Assembly (NCBI GenBank): GCA_022797935.1
Contig: JAAWLO010000001.1
Coordinates: forward strand, 1-64,000
Reading direction: 5' to 3'
DNA length: 64,000 nt
DNA from: Oscillibacter sp.
GTDB taxonomy: Bacteria; Bacillota; Clostridia; Oscillospirales; Oscillospiraceae
Under the pieces are notes generated by a model. It was not told where the DNA came from. It ran no database searches and saw nothing but the letters and a program-made list of their open reading frames with translations. Both the position numbers and the translations under genes were made by a program. Below are positions 48,851-58,267 of the stretch, piece by piece. Position 1 is the stretch's first letter, and each line of letters starts with the position of its first letter.

Positions 48851-51451
48851 TCAACCACCCATCAACTGGGCAAAATAGGAGCTCTGAGAGTTCATCTGAG
48901 CAATCAGCTGCTCCAACCGCGAGAACTGGCCGGTATAGTAGTCCACCTTATCGGACATCTTATCCTGCCACTTTTCGATCTCCGTGTCAATACTGTTCAG
49001 CTGCTTTTGAATGAGGTTGTTATACATCGTGGAAGCCGCCAAAGGCGAGCCGGCCTTCTCCACCAAAATACCCTTGCCGCCGGTGGTCTTGCCGTACATG
49101 TCCAGAGGCACCTTCAGGGCCTGCATCAGACCGTCGCTGTCCGCGCCGCTCTCTGCGCTCTTGGAGAAGATGTCCCGCACCCGGTCGGGATCGCTGTCCA
49201 GGGTTTCCCGGAGCTTCTTCTCATTAAAGCTCAGAGTGGACAGGCCGTTGGAGTAGTTGACGGTAATGCCGGCAGCCTCCAGATCCGCGCCGTTCTCACC
49301 GGCCATGGAAATCGCCTTGTTGATGCGGCTGTAGAGGGTCCGCAGGTCATTGTCGCCAAAGAGGATGCCCTGTTTGGCATTTTCCTCCCAACGCTCAATG
49401 GTACTGTCGGACATTCCCTCCTTGTCCTCATCGGTCAGGGGTTCGTAGTACTTGCCATTGGACTGCTGGGGAGGCAGAGTGGAATAGGCGTTTTTAATCT
49501 CCGTAGCCATGGCGTTGAAGTCCTCCACCATGGAGCGGATGGCATCCACAATCTTATCGGAGTCCGAGCTGGTCTCGAAGGTAACCGCCTCCGTGTCCAC
49601 CTTGTTATAGCCTGTGACATTGCCGTCGGCGTCCTTCACGGCCTCATAGCCGAAGGTACCCTTGAGATTCACAGTCAGCCCGTCAAAATCCACGCTGTTG
49701 CTGGACCGGGTCAGCTCCATCTCCTCGCCGCCGTTGATGCTGACGCTGAAGATGGCGTCCTTTCCGGCCTCCAGTTCGCCGCCGCCAAAGAGGGCGTTCG
49801 CCAGAGAGCCTTCCTCACCGAAGTCAATCGTCTCCGCCGCGCCGGTCTCCCGGGCGGTAAAGACCATCTCGTTGGTGGTCTTGGAGTAACTGGCGTTGAC
49901 GCCGGAATCCTTCTTGCTGTTAATGTTGTTGATGACCGTGGCCAGAGCGGTATCCTCCGTATACTGTCCAATCTCCACACCATTCATTTTGAAGGAATAG
50001 AGGGTCTTGCCTTCATAGCCGGTGATCTCGCCCTTTTCGTTTTTGATGGCCTTTTCTTTCACGATCCGGCCCTGGTCGTCCCGCACAGCCATGTCATCCG
50101 TCAGGTCCACCAAATCCTTAAGGGTCTGGCTGGTCTTGAGATAGCTGGTAAGGGTGTTGTCCTCGCCAAAGCCCATAGCCCAGGCCTTGTCAGACGTGAT
50201 GGTAAAGCTGGAACCCTTCTGTCCGGCCTCAAACTTCAGCTGAAGACCATCGCCGTTGGCGCTGGTGGCGGCGTCGCCGACCTTCAGCTTGCTGGTGCCG
50301 TCCGACAGCTTTCCGAAGGCCTTATCGACCTTTTCCTGAAGGGCAGCCAGGAAGGCCTGGTCACGCAGTTCCCGGTTCTCGGGATTGCTGATATCCTCGC
50401 CGTTCTTGATCTTCTCTTTCAGTGCGTCGTAATACTTGTTCGGCGTACCGTCCAGATTCTTGTTGCTGAGCTTCTCAATAATCTCATCAACGGTAGGCAG
50501 CTCAATGTTCTTGGTCACACCGTCCAAGGTAATTTTCAGAGGAGACCCGGACAGGTACTCATAGGTATTCACAGACTTTTTCAGCGTCTCCGCCGTGATT
50601 CTGCCATGCTCCTTGGAGCCGGTGAGGGACTTGACATCCTCGCCGGGCTTCTGGCCCATAAGAAGATTTTCCTTCACACTGTCGCTGGCACTGCTGACAA
50701 AAACGCCGTTCTTCTTCGGGTCCGCAAATCCAATGACTCCGCCGTTGGCCTTGGCCTGGATGACGTTTTCCAGCAGCTCATCGCCGGTGTAAGTCTTGTC
50801 GCCAATGGTGACCGTCTGCTCCTTCAGCTGCTTATTGATTTCCTCCGCCAGCTCGGAGGCATCGTTAAAGACTTTGGACTCGTCGAAATTTATGGTGAGA
50901 TAGCTCCGGGCATCCGAGCCGCCATAGGCCAGCGTCAGGCTGCCGTTCAGCGTGCTGATATCCATGTTTCCGCCCATCTCAAAAGCGGAACCCGCAGCGG
51001 CGGAGGCAAACCCGTTGTCAGAGACACCGTTATTTTTGCCGATCAGGCTGCCGCTGACGGAGTACCGGGAGGCGGTAGCCAGCTGCTTGATCCGGTTGAT
51101 CTCCACATTGCTGGTGCCCCGGCCGCTGGCGGTAATCTTTCCAGCGTTCTCACCCTTTGCGATGGTCCGCACCGCCTGATCAAAGAAACTGGTGGACATC
51201 AGGTTGGTGGCGGAATTATAAGAGGTGTACTTGTCGGTAAAGCTGGCCATTTTATTGATAATGCTGCGGTAAGCATCCTGCTGCCACTCCGTTTTTGTAC
51301 GCTTCTGCTGGAGTTTGCTGATCTTATTTTTGTAGCTGGCAACTACATTTTCGATCATGGACTCCGTATCCATGCCGCTGGCAAGGCCGCTGATTACATT
51401 TCTGTTGCCATAAATGCTGTTAGAACTTCCAACACTGCTAATCGATGGCAT
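48851..51451 (-). CDS. fliD: Flagellar filament cap FliD, enlarged (866 aa)
   Basis: VISGLASGMDTESMIENVVASYKNKISKLQQKRTKTEWQQDAYRSI; C-term YTGQFSRLEQLIAQMNSQSSYFAQLMGG. Confidence 0.95.
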   Translation of the reverse strand: MPSISSVGSSNSIYGNRNVISGLASGMDTESMIENVVASYKNKISKLQQKRTKTEWQQDAYRSIINKMASFTDKYTSYNSATNLMSTSFFDQAVRTIAKGENAGKITASGRGTSNVEINRIKQLATASRYSVSGSLIGKNNGVSDNGFASAAAGSAFEMGGNMDISTLNGSLTLAYGGSDARSYLTINFDESKVFNDASELAEEINKQLKEQTVTIGDKTYTGDELLENVIQAKANGGVIGFADPKKNGVFVSSASDSVKENLLMGQKPGEDVKSLTGSKEHGRITAETLKKSVNTYEYLSGSPLKITLDGVTKNIELPTVDEIIEKLSNKNLDGTPNKYYDALKEKIKNGEDISNPENRELRDQAFLAALQEKVDKAFGKLSDGTSKLKVGDAATSANGDGLQLKFEAGQKGSSFTITSDKAWAMGFGEDNTLTSYLKTSQTLKDLVDLTDDMAVRDDQGRIVKEKAIKNEKGEITGYEGKTLYSFKMNGVEIGQYTEDTALATVINNINSKKDSGVNASYSKTTNEMVFTARETGAAETIDFGEEGSLANALFGGGELEAGKDAIFSVSINGGEEMELTRSSNSVDFDGLTVNLKGTFGYEAVKDADGNVTGYNKVDTEAVTFETSSDSDKIVDAIRSMVEDFNAMATEIKNAYSTLPPQQSNGKYYEPLTDEDKEGMSDSTIERWEENAKQGILFGDNDLRTLYSRINKAISMAGENGADLEAAGITVNYSNGLSTLSFNEKKLRETLDSDPDRVRDIFSKSAESGADSDGLMQALKVPLDMYGKTTGGKGILVEKAGSPLAASTMYNNLIQKQLNSIDTEIEKWQDKMSDKVDYYTGQFSRLEQLIAQMNSQSSYFAQLMGG

Positions 51452-51550
51452 AAAACTCGACTCCCTTCATAAAACGCTGGCGCCCACTTCCGGCCGCGCC
51501 GGACCTGGGCAAACGAAATCAGATTTTTTTTGATATTCCTCTATGCTTTT

Positions 51551-51578
51551 TTATCGACATATAGTATAATAAAAATAA
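51551..51578 (-). promoter_or_regulatory. Sigma-28-like promoter of fliD operon
   Basis: Minus strand TTATTTTT-N12-GTCGATAA ~100 nt upstream of fliD ATG. Confidence 0.55.
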
Positions 51579-51618
51579 GAGGTCAGCGCTTAGTTTTTAC
51601 TGTAAGGAGGAAAATCCT

Positions 51619-52401
51619 TTGACACAGGTCATTACTGTTACAAACCAGAAGGGCGGCGTGGGGAAAACCACCACGGTTTCCGCTCTGGTCTGCGGCCTCC
51701 GCCAAAGAGGCGCACGGGTCCTGGGCGTCGACCTGGACCCTCAGGGCAACCTCGGTTTCACGCTGGGACTGGACATCGGCGACTGCCGCACGGTCTATGA
51801 CGTCCTCACCGGCGCGTGTCCCATTGAACGGGCCATCTCCCACACCGAGTACGGGGACATCCTCGCCTCGGACATCATGCTCTCCACGGCGGAGGTGGCC
51901 TTTACCGCTCCCCGGCGGGAGTTCATGCTCTCCCAGCAGCTGGATGTGGTGAAGCCCAACTATGACTTCATCATCATCGACACGCCCCCGGCTCTGAACA
52001 TTCTGACCATCAATGCTTATGTGGCCTCCACAGGCCTCATTGTCCCCATGGAGGCAGAGGTTCTCAGTCTGGTCGGCGTTTCACAGATTCAGGATACCAT
52101 AGAGACTGTCCGCAAGTCCTTCAACCCCAATCTGAAGGTCCTGGGCATTCTGCTGAACAAATACGACCGCCGGCTGACGCTCTCCCGAGAAATTCTGGAT
52201 CTGGCGGAGTCCGTGGCGGAGCAGCTGGACAGTCAGGTTTTCCGTACCAAGGTCCGCCGCAGCGTCAGCGTGGCCATGGCTCCCGCTCACGGGCAGAGCG
52301 TTCTGACTTATCAGCCCAATGCCAAATCCGCCGCCGACCTGCGAAAAATCGTGGACGCTGTGGCGGGCCCGGCTTTTCCGGCTCCCCGGAAGTGGCGCTG
52401 A
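51619..52401 (+). CDS. ParA/Soj-family ATPase (no ParB alongside)
   Basis: VITVTNQKGGVGKTTTVSAL, VLGVDLDPQGNLGFTLG, YDFIIIDTPPALNILTINAY; TTG start after GGAGG. Confidence 0.93.
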   Translation: MTQVITVTNQKGGVGKTTTVSALVCGLRQRGARVLGVDLDPQGNLGFTLGLDIGDCRTVYDVLTGACPIERAISHTEYGDILASDIMLSTAEVAFTAPRREFMLSQQLDVVKPNYDFIIIDTPPALNILTINAYVASTGLIVPMEAEVLSLVGVSQIQDTIETVRKSFNPNLKVLGILLNKYDRRLTLSREILDLAESVAEQLDSQVFRTKVRRSVSVAMAPAHGQSVLTYQPNAKSAADLRKIVDAVAGPAFPAPRKWR

Positions 52402-52444
52402 TTTCCTTTTGGCATTCCGACTTTTCTGAAAAGGAGTTTTTGTT

Positions 52445-53137
52445 ATGGCTTCCAACAACACCAGCAAAACGGCCCATGTGATGAATCTGCTCAGCAAGAA
52501 CCGCGGCCCTGCCGCCTCTGAGGCGTCTGAGGTCCCCACCCCCGCCCCTGCCTCTCCCGAGGCAGAAGCCCCTGCACCGGTGGCTCCCATCCTCTCTTCC
52601 ATCAACGCCGACGCCGCCGTATCCTCCCAAATCAAGGACGCTCTGGAAGCGGAGCTGGAAGCCCCCCCTGCCCCCAAACCGGTTCCTCCCAAGGCGAAGA
52701 CGCCCGCTCCGGAACCTCCTCAGGCGAAAGTACCTGCTCCGGTTCAAGAACCTGCTGCACCTCCGGTTCAGGAACCTGCCGCGCCTCCTATGCCCTCCGC
52801 TGAGGAGCTGATGGACCTTCCCTTGGAAGAGCCGGTGGAAGGAGAAATCTGGGACGGCAAACCCACCTATGTCAATGTCATGGAAGAGCTGGTTGATGAG
52901 AAAGCGGATAAATACATGGAGATGTTCGGCATCTGCTGCTGTGACCAGTGCCGGGTAGACGTTCGGGCCTACGCCCTGAACCATTTGCCCCCCAAGTACG
53001 TGGTCATGAGCCGGGGAGACCGGATTCCCCGGCTTACGGTATATGAGAGCAAGTACAGCAGCGACATCACCGCCCAGCTGATGAAGGCCTGCAAGGCCGT
53101 CATGACCGCCCCCCATCACACCCGGGAGGACAGCTGA
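52445..53137 (+). CDS. ComFB-domain protein with long Pro/Ala linker
   Basis: C-term PTYVNVMEELVDEKADKYMEMFGICCCDQCRVDVRAYALNHLPPKYV matches ComFB-type motif; N-term P/A/V/E-rich repeats PVQEPAAP. Confidence 0.85.
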   Translation: MASNNTSKTAHVMNLLSKNRGPAASEASEVPTPAPASPEAEAPAPVAPILSSINADAAVSSQIKDALEAELEAPPAPKPVPPKAKTPAPEPPQAKVPAPVQEPAAPPVQEPAAPPMPSAEELMDLPLEEPVEGEIWDGKPTYVNVMEELVDEKADKYMEMFGICCCDQCRVDVRAYALNHLPPKYVVMSRGDRIPRLTVYESKYSSDITAQLMKACKAVMTAPHHTREDS

Positions 53138-53157
53138 GCGCTTCAGAGTTTTAAACC

Positions 53158-53199
53158 GTCCGGCGCGGCAGAGTTTTCCTGCCGCGCCGGACATTTTTT
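53158..53199 (+). terminator. Intrinsic terminator after ComFB-like gene
   Basis: GTCCGGCGCGGCAgagttttccTGCCGCGCCGGACATTTTTT. Confidence 0.92.
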
Positions 53200-53315
53200 G
53201 AAACGCGGAAGGACCGTTTTTCCGGCGGCTTTTCTTCAGATGATTGGAAAGGTTCGACGCACAGCGCCGAACCTTTCTGCTACCCTGGCCGCCGCAACAC
53301 GGGATTCTGCGGCGC

Positions 53316-54617
53316 TTATTCTTCTGCGGAATCTGCTTCTGCCGTCTCTTCCGGCGCAGGTGTCTGTCCTTCCGTGGGACTGGTCAGCTGCTTCCACAGT
53401 ATTTCCACGTTCTCCATACAGTTGAAGTAGATGTTGGTCAGCAGGTTGTTGGGAATCCCCAGCTCTTCTGCCAGGCTGGTAATGGCATCCCAGTTGGCGG
53501 CCTCGTAGCTCAGCACCAGCTCGTAGAGCTTGCCGCACCGGCCTCCCTTGTTCAGCAGGGCGTCTTTCAGCTCCTCGGACACCGGCACCTCTGCCAGGAT
53601 TTCCGACAAGGGCGCGTCTACCAGATAATTCAAAGTAGAGAACATACCCAGCAGATAGGCTTCCGCCCGGGAGATGGGCATATTTTTGGCGTACTTCATC
53701 AGTTCCGTGCAGAAATTGGCCCGCATAAAGGAGCGTTTCAGGAACTCCTCGGAACCCGGGTCGTTGTTCTCCTGGGTGCCGCCGCTGGCACTGAGAAGAT
53801 AAATCCACTGCTTCAGCTGTCCCATACCCAGGGTCATAATGGCCTGATGGATGGTGGTCGCCCGGTTTCGCAGGGCAAAGTAGGCGGAGTTCGCAATCTT
53901 CAGCAAACCGTAGGTCAGCGTTGCGTCGGTGGAAATAAGGCGCTCGACCTCATCCACGTCCGGCTCATCCCGGTTTACCGCCGCCAGCAGCTGGAAGAAG
54001 TTGCTCCGCAGGAACTCGCCGCTGTGGACCTTAGTCTCCATCCGCTCTGCCACATAGGATCCTTCCAGTGCGTCCGCGTTCAGGGAAATGGCCTTTTGAT
54101 ACTGCTCCGGCGTCTCAATGTGGGCCACAATGCACTTTTTATTCATGCTGTGGGCCACTTCCACAATGTTGTGCAGCGCCATATCCGGCGTGTTCTGAAT
54201 GTTGATCTTGATGTAGTCGAGACTATCCAGCAGCGCCAGATACCGGGGCGCGAACTGGAACTCGTTGGCCGCAATTTTATAGCCTTCTTTGGCGAACTGA
54301 TTGACAAAGTGCATCGACAGCGGGTGGATAATCACACTGTCGTCAATCTGAATCACCAGCTCCGATTTGTCAAACAGCCTGGGCGTCTTTTTCATCAGGA
54401 GCATGGTCGTGAAGGTCATGAAGTTCAAGGAACCCTTCAGCGTAGTCGTGCTGTTCTGCGTCAAAAAGCTGTAGATCGTATCAGCAGAGGCAAATTCATT
54501 GGCCTGGCCGCTGTCGGAGGAAAAGGCCTGATTTTCTCCGTGATACAAAATTTCATAACCCAGGATTTTGCCGTCAGGGGCCTTGATCGGCTGCCTTACG
54601 ATATATTTATTGCTCAT
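53316..54617 (-). CDS. Degenerate-EAL/HDOD signalling protein (YuxH type)
   Basis: YIVRQPIKAPDGKILGYEILYHGE EAL-like start; HDOD LISTDATLTYGLLKIANSAYFALRNRATTIHQAIMTLGMGQLKQWI. Confidence 0.88.
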   Translation of the reverse strand: MSNKYIVRQPIKAPDGKILGYEILYHGENQAFSSDSGQANEFASADTIYSFLTQNSTTTLKGSLNFMTFTTMLLMKKTPRLFDKSELVIQIDDSVIIHPLSMHFVNQFAKEGYKIAANEFQFAPRYLALLDSLDYIKINIQNTPDMALHNIVEVAHSMNKKCIVAHIETPEQYQKAISLNADALEGSYVAERMETKVHSGEFLRSNFFQLLAAVNRDEPDVDEVERLISTDATLTYGLLKIANSAYFALRNRATTIHQAIMTLGMGQLKQWIYLLSASGGTQENNDPGSEEFLKRSFMRANFCTELMKYAKNMPISRAEAYLLGMFSTLNYLVDAPLSEILAEVPVSEELKDALLNKGGRCGKLYELVLSYEAANWDAITSLAEELGIPNNLLTNIYFNCMENVEILWKQLTSPTEGQTPAPEETAEADSAEE

Positions 54618-54633
54618 GATGTCTCCTCCGCCT

Positions 54634-55560
54634 TTACTTCCCGTTTACTTCCAGCAGATGGTCGATCACCTGGACCAGGTGCCCGATTTCCGGCTTGCTC
54701 AACTGCTCGTCTGCCCCCAGTTCCTTACCCTTCCGGCGCATCTCCTCGGTAATCAGCGAGGAGAAGATGATCAGCGGAATCTGTTTGAAGTCCTTGTCAT
54801 CTTTCACCAGCTTCGTCAGGCGGTGGCCGTCCATCTGGGGCATTTCGATATCTGTAATAATCAGCGACACCTTGCTGTCCCGTTCCGCGTCCTCCCGCAG
54901 GCTGCTGAGAAACTGCCAAAGCTCACTTCCATCCGAAAACATCTTGGTGTTCACATAACCGGAACGATGCAGCGCTTCTTCAATCATCTTGCTGAGCAGC
55001 ACCGAATCCTCTGCCACCAGAATGGCTTCATCGCTGCGCTGGCGCTCGCCCAAGCGGTCAATTTCGGACATCTGGATGGTGGTTTCCGGGGCAATTTCCG
55101 CCACAATGCGTTCAAAGTCCAGAATCGTGACCAGATTATCGCCGCACTGGGCAATGCCCGTGGCAATCCCCTCATTGCCGCCGGAGACCGTTTTGTCCGG
55201 TTTCTGGATGCTCTTCCAGGAAATGCGGCTGATGCCTACCACCGTATGTACCCGAAAGGCGATGTTCATCTTGTTGAAGTTACTGACGATGAACAGGTCC
55301 TTGCTCTTCTTCTCTCCGGCGCCTCCCAGCAGAAACGTCGCCAAGTCCACTACCGTGATGACCTTGTCCCGGGGCTTAAAAATTCCCTCCACTGCCGGAT
55401 GGGAGTGGGGCATGGGCTTCACCGGTTGGGACACAAGGATCTCCTTGACCTTCGCCACGTTGATGCCGTACAGGCTGTCGTTAATGGTGAACTCCATGAC
55501 CTCGATTTCATTGGTGCCGGATTCCAGCAAAATACCCCGCTTGTCCTCTTCCAACAACAT
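54634..55560 (-). CDS. cheV: Chemotaxis protein CheV (CheW-REC)
   Basis: IEVMEFTINDSLYGINVAKVKEIL plus REC ILVAEDSVLLSKMIEEAL, LIITDIEMPQMDG. Confidence 0.93.
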   Translation of the reverse strand: MLLEEDKRGILLESGTNEIEVMEFTINDSLYGINVAKVKEILVSQPVKPMPHSHPAVEGIFKPRDKVITVVDLATFLLGGAGEKKSKDLFIVSNFNKMNIAFRVHTVVGISRISWKSIQKPDKTVSGGNEGIATGIAQCGDNLVTILDFERIVAEIAPETTIQMSEIDRLGERQRSDEAILVAEDSVLLSKMIEEALHRSGYVNTKMFSDGSELWQFLSSLREDAERDSKVSLIITDIEMPQMDGHRLTKLVKDDKDFKQIPLIIFSSLITEEMRRKGKELGADEQLSKPEIGHLVQVIDHLLEVNGK

Positions 55561-55589
55561 TCCGAACACTCCTTTCAAAGCTTGATCGC

Positions 55590-56072
55590 TTAAATAATTC
55601 GTTCCGGCCGCCCATAGCTGCGGATGCAGCCCAGACCGGTGGCGGGGTCAAACAGCAGCGTGCGGGCCACGCTGCCGCCCACATCCTCTTTTAAAAGCTG
55701 GATGCCCTCTCGCTTCAGATTCAGGCGCACGCTCTCGATGTTGCGCTGCCCGATATTTCCCAGGTTCCCGCCGCTGACCTCAAACATTTTCGCCCCGCCG
55801 GCAATTTTGGCGGTAATGCGGGAACGGGACGCGCCCTTGGCCTCCATTTTCTTCAGGGTCTCCCGAATGCCGGTATCCGCATACTTCATGGTGTTCGCCC
55901 GGCCCGGCTCCATGTTCAGCGGCAACATGATATGCACCATGGCCGCTAACTTGATCTTCTGGTCATATAAGCAGATACCTATGCAGGACCCCAGCGCGTA
56001 GGTAATCAGCATCCCGGAGTCCTTGGCCATTTTCATATCCGCAATTCCAACGGTAATCTTATTACTTTCCAC
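55590..56072 (-). CDS. cheD: Chemoreceptor glutamine deamidase CheD
   Basis: ITYALGSCIGICLYDQKIKLAAMVHIMLP, GGAKMF, IGQRNIESV. Confidence 0.95.
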   Translation of the reverse strand: MESNKITVGIADMKMAKDSGMLITYALGSCIGICLYDQKIKLAAMVHIMLPLNMEPGRANTMKYADTGIRETLKKMEAKGASRSRITAKIAGGAKMFEVSGGNLGNIGQRNIESVRLNLKREGIQLLKEDVGGSVARTLLFDPATGLGCIRSYGRPERII

Positions 56073-56691
56073 TGTTCACGCCCAGCTTCCTTAGCAAAAA
56101 GTTCAAAGAGCGAATATCCGGGGACAGCAGCAGCCGGCAGGGAATCTCCTTTCCATTGCAGATGAAATTTCCGCCGATAGTCATGATATAATCCGACTGT
56201 CCGCCGTATTCCGCCATAGGCACCGCCATAATAGCCCCCTGCATATCGACCGTGAAGGCGGGCACCGTCAAATCGATCTCTAAGCCCGCCAGACTGCTGA
56301 GGGCGTTGATAAAGGTGGAAATCATGATATTGCCCACCTCGGTAAGGGCCGAACCCCTCATCTCATCCAAAACGCTGTAGTCCGAAATGGTCTGGCCCAT
56401 CATGCTCTCCAGCACCAGGTTCACAAATTCCAGCTGCTGCACCGAGAGCATAATGCCGCTGAGCTGGCCGCTCATGCCTACCAGTACGCCGGCTGTAATC
56501 TCCTCCGGTCCGCCAATCCACTCAATGGCTTCATTGTACCCCATGATGCGGACTTCCGGCTGCTGGATGCGCACCGGTTTTCCAATCAGGGCGGAAAGAG
56601 AGGTGGCCGCGTTGCCCGTGCCGATGCTGCCCACTTCTTTCAGGGTGTCCAGCTCCAGAGAGCTGAGCTCGTCGTAATTTTTAATCGTCAT
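56062..56691 (-). CDS. cheC: CheY-P phosphatase CheC
   Basis: LDTLKEVGSIGTGNAATSLSALIGKPV; MRGSALTEVGNIMISTFINALSSL. Confidence 0.93.
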   Translation of the reverse strand: MTIKNYDELSSLELDTLKEVGSIGTGNAATSLSALIGKPVRIQQPEVRIMGYNEAIEWIGGPEEITAGVLVGMSGQLSGIMLSVQQLEFVNLVLESMMGQTISDYSVLDEMRGSALTEVGNIMISTFINALSSLAGLEIDLTVPAFTVDMQGAIMAVPMAEYGGQSDYIMTIGGNFICNGKEIPCRLLLSPDIRSLNFLLRKLGVNSGK

Positions 56692-56702
56692 TCGTACCCT
56701 CC

Positions 56703-57479
56703 TTAGCTGCGCAGGCCGTTGATGGTGGTCTCAATTTCGTCGGAGGTCTGCACCATCTTCAGCGCCGCCTGGTAAGCCCTCTGGGACTCAATGACCTTTG
56801 ATAATTCGTCCGCCAGGTCCGCGTTGGACATCTCCAGTTTCTTCTGAATCAGCTTGCCGGTGCCGCGGCGGATGCCGCCGTTTTTATCAATGGCCTGGAA
56901 CCGGGTACCGTCAATGTGCTCCATGCCATCGTAATTGGCATAGTCAAAAATACCCACCGGCTGCGCCTCGTGCTCATCAGCCACCTCAATGATGCCGCCG
57001 GTCTCTCCCAAGACAAAGCGTCCCTGGTTGTCCGAGAGGTAGTATATCCGCTCCAGAATAGGCTGCCCTTCTTCGTCCAGGCCGCCACTGGGACGCATCA
57101 GCTCCGAGATGACGAAGGCGCCGTTTCGGGTAAGGGTCACCTCGTTGGTCTGCAAATCCACCACGGCAAAGAAACCGTCGCCGGCAATCATGTAATCCTG
57201 GTCCCGGCCGGTGTCCGCTACAGGGCCCATGGCGAAGTCCGTATCGGTGGTCCACAAAGCCGCGCCCACGCCGGAAGGAAGCATTTCGTAGCCCTCGGTA
57301 TCCCGTCCCGTCTCGGCTGTGCCCACCGCCTTGACGTCGTCGTACATCAGAGCGGCAAAACGGCTCTTCTCTGCTTTGAAGCCGTAGGTATTCAAGTTGG
57401 CAATGTTGTTGCCATGGACGGTCAGCCGCTTGAGCTGCTGGTGGGCTCCCACAGCACCGATGAAAAAGGATTGATTCAT
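56703..57479 (-). CDS. Flagellar hook-basal body (rod) protein FlgF/FlgG family
   Basis: GAVGAHQQLKRLTVHGNNIANLNTYGFKAEKSRF; C-term LEMSNADLADELSKVIESQRAYQAALKMVQTSDEI. Confidence 0.93.
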   Translation of the reverse strand: MNQSFFIGAVGAHQQLKRLTVHGNNIANLNTYGFKAEKSRFAALMYDDVKAVGTAETGRDTEGYEMLPSGVGAALWTTDTDFAMGPVADTGRDQDYMIAGDGFFAVVDLQTNEVTLTRNGAFVISELMRPSGGLDEEGQPILERIYYLSDNQGRFVLGETGGIIEVADEHEAQPVGIFDYANYDGMEHIDGTRFQAIDKNGGIRRGTGKLIQKKLEMSNADLADELSKVIESQRAYQAALKMVQTSDEIETTINGLRS

Positions 57480-57498
57480 GGGAAGACCTCCTTACCCG

Positions 57499-58263
57499 TC
57501 ACATGCGGCCCACTTCGGTGGCAGCCCGCGTCATCAGCTGGTCATACATTTTAGAAATCTGAGCGGCGCTCTGAAGGGCCCGCTGGTACGTGATCATCTC
57601 CGTCATCTGCTTGGCCAGGTCCGTGTTGGCCCGCTCGAGATATTTGTTATACACCTCGTAATTCTCGCTGACAGCCGCCCCTTCGCCAGTGAACATGCCC
57701 CGTTCATCCCGCTCCAGCGCCTCATTGTCCGGGAAGCTGAAGACGCCCAGGCGGCCAATCAGGCTGCCCTGTTGGTCGCCCTCGCCGGCATAGTAAAGCA
57801 AGCCCTGCCGGTCTCCGTCAATCTTATCCGTGCCCAGATAAATGGGCTGCCCATCAGGGTCCAGCACCTGCCCAAAGCCCGGGAGGCAGAGATACCCCTC
57901 ATCATTCAGGGAGAAGTTTCCCATGCGGGTATAAACCGTGTTGCCCTCCAGGTCCTGCACGGCAAAAAAGCCGTCTCCCACAATGGCGAAATCCAGGGGC
58001 AGGTTCGTGGGCTCCGGAATACCCTGGCTGTAATCCGTATAGATGTCACTGGCCGCCCGGATATAGCTCTGCCGTCCCAGGTCCACGCCCCGGCTGCGGT
58101 TCACATCCACCCGGCTGTAGAGCACATCGTCAAAGGTGCTGGCGGTGTAGCGTTCCTGTTTGTAGCCCGCCGTGGAAATGTTGACCATATTATTGCCGAT
58201 GACATTGAGATTTTGCTGGTGGGTCAGCATGGCGGAGGTCAGATTGTAAAATCCCTTAAACAT
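57499..58263 (-). CDS. Flagellar hook-basal body (rod) protein FlgF/FlgG family
   Basis: MFKGFYNLTSAMLTHQQNLNVIGNNMVNISTAGYKQERYTASTF; start reset from 58380. Confidence 0.93.
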   Translation of the reverse strand: MFKGFYNLTSAMLTHQQNLNVIGNNMVNISTAGYKQERYTASTFDDVLYSRVDVNRSRGVDLGRQSYIRAASDIYTDYSQGIPEPTNLPLDFAIVGDGFFAVQDLEGNTVYTRMGNFSLNDEGYLCLPGFGQVLDPDGQPIYLGTDKIDGDRQGLLYYAGEGDQQGSLIGRLGVFSFPDNEALERDERGMFTGEGAAVSENYEVYNKYLERANTDLAKQMTEMITYQRALQSAAQISKMYDQLMTRAATEVGRM

Positions 58264-58267
58264 TCGT

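Noticed and set aside
48617-51472. 951-aa plus-strand ORF opposite fliD-fliS
   Set aside because: Antisense shadow of fliD.
53245-53278. Hairpin AAAGGTTCG...CGAACCTTT downstream of the HDOD gene
   Set aside because: Possible terminator for the minus strand but lacks a clear T-tract; not called.
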